A program made the position numbers and the translations under genes. The notes under the pieces were generated by a model, which searched no databases, was not told where the DNA came from, and was given only the letters and a program-made list of their open reading frames with translations. A stretch of DNA of 46,767 bases from Brachybacterium sp. FME24 (GTDB lineage: Bacteria > Actinomycetota > Actinomycetes > Actinomycetales > Dermabacteraceae), in contig NZ_JABUXV010000028.1 in NCBI RefSeq assembly GCF_014897705.1, positions 1 through 46,767 on the forward strand. Reading direction: 5' to 3'. Below, one piece after another: positions 41,671-46,767 of the stretch (position 1 is its first letter; each line of letters starts with the position of its first letter).

Positions 41671-42396
41671 ATGAGTGTCATCAAGTCCGCTGAGAACACC
41701 CCCGTGGATCCTCGAGAGGATCTCCGCCGACCCGGCTGGCCGGAGATCATCATCGGTGTTGCAGTCGCCTTCTTGCTCCTGTCGATCACCCCTGTGGTCT
41801 CCGGTCTACTGCCGGACGCTGACATGCGAAATCGCGGTTTGCTGCTCATGTGTTGGTCTGTGGTCGTCCCCTTCGCGGGATTCACAGCGGCAAAGCTTGT
41901 CCGGAGCCGCCCGTTGACCGATTTCGCCATCCGTGCGACGACGCGGCGCTGGCTTCTCGCAGCCGTCGGAATCGGAATCGCGGCATTCCTTGTAAAGGGT
42001 GTCGTAAACATGGCGATCATGACGCTTACGGGTTTCGAGGAGAACGCCCAGTCGGCGTTCTATGACTCGTCCAGCAGTGGTCTGCTCCCCCTCGTGGTCA
42101 TGGTCGCGACTGTCTCGCTCCTGGTGCCCATTGGCGAAGAGTTCCTCTTCCGTGGCGTCCTGATGAGGGGGCTGCTCCGCTACGGTGCGGTGGTCGCAGT
42201 CCTGGGGAGCACCATGGTGTTCGCCGTGTTCCATGGAATCAACATGGCTCTTCCCTCAGCCTTTGTGGTCGGACTCGTTGCGGCGGAGGTCACTCGTCGT
42301 TGCGGCTCGATATGGCCGGCCGTCGTGATCCATGTCGTCAACAACCTCGCGGCGCCGGTGTTCGTAGTCCTCGGTGGCGCCTCCGCCGTAGGCTGA
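41671..42396 (+). CDS. CPBP-family intramembrane metalloprotease
   Basis: 241 residues, about eight spans. Diagnostic motifs are EEFLFRG (EE at 156-157), FAVFHGIN with the metal-binding His, and the last-span VIHVVNN. CPBP/Abi proteins process membrane proteins and in several bacteria protect against peptide antibiotics. AGGAGAACTTTC precedes the ATG. It lies 90 bases after the regulator, with TTTAGCGATTAG just upstream, so it may also have its own promoter. Substrate unknown. Confidence 0.92.
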   Translation: MSVIKSAENTPVDPREDLRRPGWPEIIIGVAVAFLLLSITPVVSGLLPDADMRNRGLLLMCWSVVVPFAGFTAAKLVRSRPLTDFAIRATTRRWLLAAVGIGIAAFLVKGVVNMAIMTLTGFEENAQSAFYDSSSSGLLPLVVMVATVSLLVPIGEEFLFRGVLMRGLLRYGAVVAVLGSTMVFAVFHGINMALPSAFVVGLVAAEVTRRCGSIWPAVVIHVVNNLAAPVFVVLGGASAVG

Positions 42397-42735
42397 TCGC
42401 CCTTGCCAGTCCAAGCAGGTAGCGCGTCTCTCTCCCGAGCCGATGTCCCATGCAACGCTGTTCTGGCCCGAACCTGCGTCTGGTTCGCCCGAAGCGGCTG
42501 TTCTCCGTCCCAGAGATAGTTACCTCGGGAGTGTGACCTTGACGGCGCCATTTCACCTCGCTGCGAAGGACCGCTTTCCACCCCCAACTGAAGCCCGTCG
42601 TTGTCGCCCGGATGAGGCGGCGATGGAGCGTCGTGCCGAGGCACAAAGTGCAGGTCATCCACGTCCGCCGACGACATACAGACGGGATGTCCGGTTCTAC
42701 TTCAGGGCCGACGACCCCCTGCTCCGTTGACGCGG
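42397..42735. other. Gene-free interval
   Basis: 339 bases between the CPBP gene and the 3' end of the next minus-strand gene. ORFs here are short and lack ribosome sites or family features. I see no strong repeat, promoter or terminator. Confidence 0.5.
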
Positions 42736-43425
42736 TCAGATGTCGTGTTGACCCTCGGTGGCAGCGGTGCCGCGGTAGTCCTCGTCGGTGAGTGCTGCGG
42801 TGAAGATGTCGGGGTCGATGATCTCGTGCGGCACAGGCCGTCCGTCCTCGACGGCGGACGCGTGGGAGAGCCAGCCGTACATCATCGACAGCGGGAACTC
42901 GCCGTCGCTGCCGCAGTAGCTGCGTCGGCGCCACAGGGCCCACAGGACGATCGACTGGGCGATGTCTGCAGTGATCGCGTCTCGACGTTGTTCGGTGCTC
43001 TGGCGAAGCTCGGTGAGGGCGAACTGTCCGTCTTCGCTGCTGGCGGCGCAGGCAGCCATGACACGGGCAGCGCCGGGCGGCATCGGGTCGGCGATGGCGA
43101 TGAGGTTGATGTCGAGCAGGAGCCGATCGCGGTCCCATTCGTCCTCGTCATCGGGCACGAAGGTCACGTCGCTCCCGTCACGGAAGGTGCCGAAGCCCGG
43201 GTGCGGGGTCCGCCAGGGGTCCGAGGGCGGCAAGGTGTCGAGGATCGTGGCCGTCACGCCGGTGGCCCAGGCGATGGTGAAGACAGGGGTGCGGCGGGTC
43301 CATTCGCGGAAGCGGCGGTCGATGTCGACGCGGGTTGCCATGGGTACGAGGGGGTCGTGTGCGGCGGCGGCCCACTGCGCGAACGCGCGCCGGCGCGAGG
43401 TTGCTTCCTCGCGTGTGATCTCCAT
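42736..43425 (-). CDS. Hypothetical soluble protein, 229 aa
   Basis: No family recognised. Trp- and Asp-rich, mostly helical, without signal peptide or membrane span; recognisable stretches are EEATSRRRAFAQWAAAAHDP, PDDEDEWDRDRLLLDINL and IVLWALWRRRSYCG. I start at the ATG at 43425, with AGGCGGAAC 5 bases upstream; an ATG ten codons farther upstream is possible. It is divergent from the ParA-like gene with ~105 bases between. Composition matches the mobilisation region, so it likely belongs to the element. Confidence 0.65.
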   Translation of the reverse strand: MEITREEATSRRRAFAQWAAAAHDPLVPMATRVDIDRRFREWTRRTPVFTIAWATGVTATILDTLPPSDPWRTPHPGFGTFRDGSDVTFVPDDEDEWDRDRLLLDINLIAIADPMPPGAARVMAACAASSEDGQFALTELRQSTEQRRDAITADIAQSIVLWALWRRRSYCGSDGEFPLSMMYGWLSHASAVEDGRPVPHEIIDPDIFTAALTDEDYRGTAATEGQHDI

Positions 43426-43532
43426 GGTTCCGCCTGTCGTCCGCTCGAACTGCATTCGTTCATCGTTCCATGTCTGCCTGGGCAAACGAAGCCGGATGCA
43501 CTTGATTCGCGGCACCTTGGCATATAACCAGT

Positions 43533-45305
43533 ATGAGCAACTCACTCGCGGTCATCGGACTGCCCCATGTGCGCGACGCGCTGGCGAGCTTCCGGTTCGA
43601 CGTCGTTTCCGGCGACGGGTTTCCCGACACGTCCCGGCGGATCCGTGACGCGGCGGCCACCTCGCCGCTGCCCGTCCTGATCGAAGATCATCAGCAGATC
43701 GGGCTCGAGCCGCTGATCTCCCGCCTGCCCGAGACAGCTCCCGTGGTGATCGTGCGCGGGGCGGAGCCGATCCTTGGAGAGACGCGTAGTTCGATCCCGG
43801 TGGCGTCGAGCCTGGGCGAGTATCTCGGAGCACTCGGCTTCCACGATCTTGACCCGGCGCTGCAGGGCATCCGCGTCGAGGCCGACGGCACGATCCCCCA
43901 GCCTCTGCCCGAGACGCCCGCAGTCAGGCAGCAGGGCAACGACTCCACCACGACCGAGCCCGGCTCGTCTGATCGGGCGCCTGTCGAGCCCGTCGAGGAC
44001 TGGCTGAACGATGAGGACGACGATGCCGCGCACCCGGCGCCGCCCCTCGCAGAGTCTGCGCCCATCACCAAACGCGCCGCAGCGCAGTCGGCGCTGACGG
44101 ACTGGCTCGAGGATTCCGCCGACGATCCCGAGCCCGCGGCAGCGCTGTCGGACGGCTCGGAAGCGGACGATGAGGAGGAGTTCGACGGGTTCCACTCCCC
44201 CACCCCGCAGCAAGGCTCGCGCAGTCCCCGGGTCGAGTCGGAACTGGATGAGAGCGTGCCGGTGTTTCCGGGCAGGCGTCGGATCGCCCTGCCGACCTTC
44301 GACACCGTCACCGACTCAGCGCCGATCACCGATCCGGAGCCGCAGCTCGATCCCCTGGACGAGGAGCTCTTCGACGACCTCTCCGACAGCCTCGAGGGGC
44401 CGGGCGTCGAGGACGAGGTCGATGCCGATACCGCACTGGATGACGTCACCAAGGCCAGTGCCACCAGACGCAGCCGGCGCAGCACCGCCCCCGCCGAGGT
44501 GATCGGCTGCCTTTCCGGGAAGGGCGGGGAGGGCAAGTCCACCCTCGCGCTGGCATTTGCGCAGGCGGCCGCCGAGATCGGGGGCAAGTCGGTGTGCCTG
44601 ATCGACGCGAACCGTGCCCAGGGCGATCTCGGCCTGTACCTGCGGGTACGGACCACCGATCTCCCCTCGATCTACGACGCCGTCATGATCGGAGACCTCG
44701 CCTCAGCGATCCTCTCCCCCGACCAGCTGAACCAGGCACGGCAAGGCCGCGGCGATCACCTCGCGTTCTCGTTTGTCCAGGCGCCCCGCCCGGTCAAGGG
44801 CAGCGAAGATATCTCTGCGGAGATCGCTACGGTCACGGCCGAGCACTACACCGAGGTCCTCCAGATCGCACGGGCCCGATTCGACCTGGTCATCGTCGAC
44901 ACCCAGATCACCGAGGGGCTGGACACGGCCGGCGTGATCGACCGGGTCGTTGCGCCGCTGCTGGCGCGCGGGGGCTACGGGGTCGGGATCTGCGAGCTCA
45001 CTACGCCAGGGGTGGAGAACCTGCTCGTGGCTATGGAGTCGCTTCGTCAGCACGGCGCCGAGGCGACGCGGATGATGTCGATCGCGAACAAGGTCCGGCC
45101 CTCGATCACCGACTACGGCAAGCTGCCGCAGCTGCTGGGCAGGGACTCGTCGTGGAAGGGCGCGATCCACTACGACGACCGCATCTACGACGACCTCGTC
45201 GCCCGGCGCATCCCCTACGCGGTCCCGACCCTCTACGGCGTTGTCATGGATGTGCTTCTCTGGCTCTTCAGAGTTGAGTGTGGGTGCGCCGGTGGTGCGG
45301 GGTAG
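43533..45305 (+). pseudogene. CpaE/ParA-like ATPase, 3' end cut by IS
   Basis: Residues 1-100 resemble a degenerate receiver-like domain (LAVIGLPHVRDALASF), 130-310 are an acidic Pro-rich linker with many Asp/Glu, and 320-575 form a MinD/ParA ATPase with deviant Walker A CLSGKGGEGKSTLAL, Asp motif CLIDANRAQGDLG and DLVIVDTQITEG. Such proteins accompany type IV secretion genes in actinobacterial elements. The last ~15 residues (WLFRVECGCAGGAG) are translated from IS DNA beginning at 45262, so the native C-terminus is lost; core ATPase motifs remain. ATATAA lies just before the ATG, so it may be leaderless. Confidence 0.8.
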
Positions 45306-46707
45306 CTGGTGGTAGGCGTCGAGGTCCCGGATGATGAGCGGACTTCTACCTCTGCTCGCACCAAGGACCTCGACGATGCACAACCATAGTTGCGTATGCC
45401 CTGACGCGCTCGATCGCTGTGGGAGATGCGATCTTCTCCTGGACTTCCCCGGCCTTCACCTGATCGCGGTCTCGCAGGCTCCATCAGGCCTGATGCTCGA
45501 GGTGGAGTCCTGCGATCCGGTCACGGGCTGCCCTGGCTGTGGAGTCATCGTGACTGGTCACGGCCGTGTGATGGTCGAGATGATCGATGCGCCCTGGGCC
45601 GGCAGGCCGGTGCGGATCCGGTGGCGGAAGCGCCGCTGGATCTGCCTCGAGGACATCTGTCCCGTGGCGACGTTCCTCGAACAGGATCCCGAGGTCTGCG
45701 CACCGCGGGGACTGTTGAGCATCCGTGCGGTTCGGTGGGCGATCAGCCAGCTCCGCCGTGAAGGAGCGACGATCCAGGGCCTGGCCCGGCAGCTCGGCAC
45801 CACCTGGAACACGCTCTGGTCCCAGGTCCAGCCCGTCCTGACCCTGGCCGCCGAGGACCCGTCCAGGTTCGAAGGAGTGCATGTCCTGGGCGTGGACGAG
45901 CATGTCTGGCATCACCGTGATCCTCGCCGGCGTGGTCCGAAGGAACTCACCGGGATGGTCGATCTGACGCGCGGCCCCCACCCGACCGCGAGGCTTCTCG
46001 ATCTCGTCCCGGGCCGATCCGGGACGGTTTATCGCAACTGGCTCGACGAGCGGGGCGAGGAGTTCCGGCAAAGTATCGACATCGCGACGCTGGATCCGTT
46101 CCAGGGATACAAGAACGCGATCGATGACCGCCTCGAGGATGCCACCTGTGTACTGGATGCGTTCCACATCGTGAAGCTCGGCGGGGCTGCGATCGACGAC
46201 GTCCGCCGCCGGATCCAGCAGGAGACCCTCGGCCACCGCGGCCGCAAGGGTGATCCTCTCTACGGGATCCGCCATGTTCTCCGCGCCGGCCGAGAACGCT
46301 TGACGAGCAGGCAACAGGTGCGTCTGGCCAGCGCTTTCGACGCCCATCCCGCTCACATCGAGGTCGAGGTCGCCTACCACTGCGTCCAGGACCTCCGAGA
46401 CGTGTTCCACCAGCCCACACCCGCCCGGGGTCGTCGACTGGCCGAGCAGCTGATCGAGAAGCTGCCATCGTGCCCGATCCCCGAGATCGCGCGGCTCGGG
46501 AAGACGCTACGCCGCTGGAAGACCGCGTTCCTGGCCTACTTCGACACCGACGGCGCGAGCAACGGCGGGACAGAGGCCGTCAACGGGATCATCGAACTCG
46601 GCCGCCGCATCGCCAGAGGGTTCCGCAACTTCGAGCACTACCGACTCCGCATGCTCCTCATCACCGGCGGTCTCGACGCCTCACCCCACACTCAACTCTG
46701 AAGAGCC
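45262..46707 (+). mobile_element. Complete ISL3-family insertion sequence
   Basis: 1446 bases bounded by perfect ~21-base terminal inverted repeats: left GGCTCTTCAGAGTTGAGTGT, right its complement ending AACTCTGAAGAGCC. One transposase gene fills it. ISL3 elements normally make 8-base target duplications; the flanks are GCTTCTCT (left) and TTGCGGGC (right), which do not match, so the copy has recombined or its flank was deleted after insertion. Confidence 0.9.
45376..46701 (+). CDS. ISL3-family transposase
   Basis: 441 residues, full length. Order: N-terminal zinc finger (CVCPDALDRCGRC and later CPGCGVI, CLEDICP), HTH near residues 115-150, then the DDE catalytic domain with VLGVDEHVWHHRD (first Asp), IDIATLDPFQGYKNAI (second Asp) and the Glu in NGGTEAVNGIIELGRR, closing with ARGFRNFEHYRLRMLL. 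ATG 45376 follows AAGGACCTCGACG. The stop codon lies in the right terminal repeat. Appears intact and likely active. Confidence 0.95.
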   Translation: MHNHSCVCPDALDRCGRCDLLLDFPGLHLIAVSQAPSGLMLEVESCDPVTGCPGCGVIVTGHGRVMVEMIDAPWAGRPVRIRWRKRRWICLEDICPVATFLEQDPEVCAPRGLLSIRAVRWAISQLRREGATIQGLARQLGTTWNTLWSQVQPVLTLAAEDPSRFEGVHVLGVDEHVWHHRDPRRRGPKELTGMVDLTRGPHPTARLLDLVPGRSGTVYRNWLDERGEEFRQSIDIATLDPFQGYKNAIDDRLEDATCVLDAFHIVKLGGAAIDDVRRRIQQETLGHRGRKGDPLYGIRHVLRAGRERLTSRQQVRLASAFDAHPAHIEVEVAYHCVQDLRDVFHQPTPARGRRLAEQLIEKLPSCPIPEIARLGKTLRRWKTAFLAYFDTDGASNGGTEAVNGIIELGRRIARGFRNFEHYRLRMLLITGGLDASPHTQL

Positions 46708-46767
46708 TTGCGGGCTCATCGCATCTGAGGGTGTAGCTGGTTTCTGAAGCCGCCTGATTCGAGGAGA
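46708..46767. other. Right edge after the IS
   Basis: These 60 bases do not visibly continue the ParA-like reading frame and show no gene. GAGGGTGTAGCTGGTTTCTG could be the end of another mobile element, but I cannot assign it. Confidence 0.3.

Larger units (their letters stand above)
24510..46767. mobile_element. Integrated conjugative/plasmid-like element (right end not seen)
   Basis: Left boundary is the broken pilin gene. Inside are an excisionase-like HTH, an SF3 replication helicase, oriT-like repeats, MobC, relaxase, a candidate origin, ArdA, a VirB6/TrbL-like channel protein, a ParA/CpaE-like ATPase and IS copies. Base composition is visibly less extreme in GC and less codon-biased than in the left half. 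No integrase, VirB4 or coupling protein is visible, so the element extends beyond the window or is a decayed remnant. Confidence 0.75.

Noticed and set aside
42443..42730. 95-codon plus-strand ORF
   Set aside because: No ribosome site, no domain-like pattern, and runs partly over an unstructured gap; composition gives open frames by chance.
37776..45261. Composite transposon bounded by two IS copies
   Set aside because: The left copy is only a ~120-base end without transposase or right terminus, and no target duplication is seen, so recombination debris is more likely.

Overview
The window is high-GC actinobacterial DNA. Support for this comes from a mycothiol synthase (mshD), an actinobacterial-type pst operon with an 11-base-unit PHO box, a MutT1-type Nudix/phosphatase fusion, DUF2516 and DUF4190 proteins, an Ssd/TadA/TadBC pilus locus, and many TANNNT -10 boxes placed 6-7 bases before an ATG, as in leaderless actinobacterial transcripts. 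A Brachybacterium/Dermabacteraceae-like host is my inference from general gene content and is not proven here.

Bases 1-24.5 kb are chromosomal backbone. From the left: an ABC transporter ATPase broken near base 58, probably by an insertion-sequence end; pstSCAB (minus strand) with a PHO box upstream and a 55-base tandem array of a structured motif downstream; a DUF4190 membrane protein; mshD-mutT1; a membrane protein and a 33-residue membrane peptide; a nitrobindin-like protein overlapping ygfZ; a small unknown gene overlapping an FUSC/ArAE membrane protein; a DUF2516 protein; fba with a strong terminator; dedA-trmH; a zinc metallopeptidase; pyrE; an SDR oxidoreductase; xthA; and a Tad pilus operon (ssd/cpaE, tadA, a fused tadB-tadC, and a Flp-type pilin).

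The pilin reading frame collapses after about 34 residues, near base 24510. Everything to the right looks like an integrated plasmid-like or conjugative element. It carries a promoter with 10-base repeats, two tandem copies of a structured RNA-like leader, an excisionase-like HTH gene overlapping an SF3 helicase replication gene, a small basic protein, an oriT-like inverted-repeat region, mobC, a relaxase, three 97-base repeats next to a dense cluster of TGTAGCG words (candidate replication origin), a lipoprotein divergent from a controller-protein-like regulator that share a perfect operator, ardA (antirestriction) with small partners, and an HTH gene overlapping a large VirB6/TrbL-like membrane protein. 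No integrase, coupling protein or VirB4 is visible.

At 37776 and again at 45262 lie left ends of closely related ISL3-family elements; only the second copy is complete (45262-46707). Between them are two divergent paralogous MerR regulators, one with an exported TAP-type hydrolase and one with a CPBP membrane protease, each with a 19-base-spacer MerR-type promoter. There is also an unknown gene and a ParA/CpaE-like ATPase whose 3' end is cut by the complete IS. The IS has no visible target duplication, so the region appears to have been rearranged, possibly with loss of the rest of the conjugation genes.
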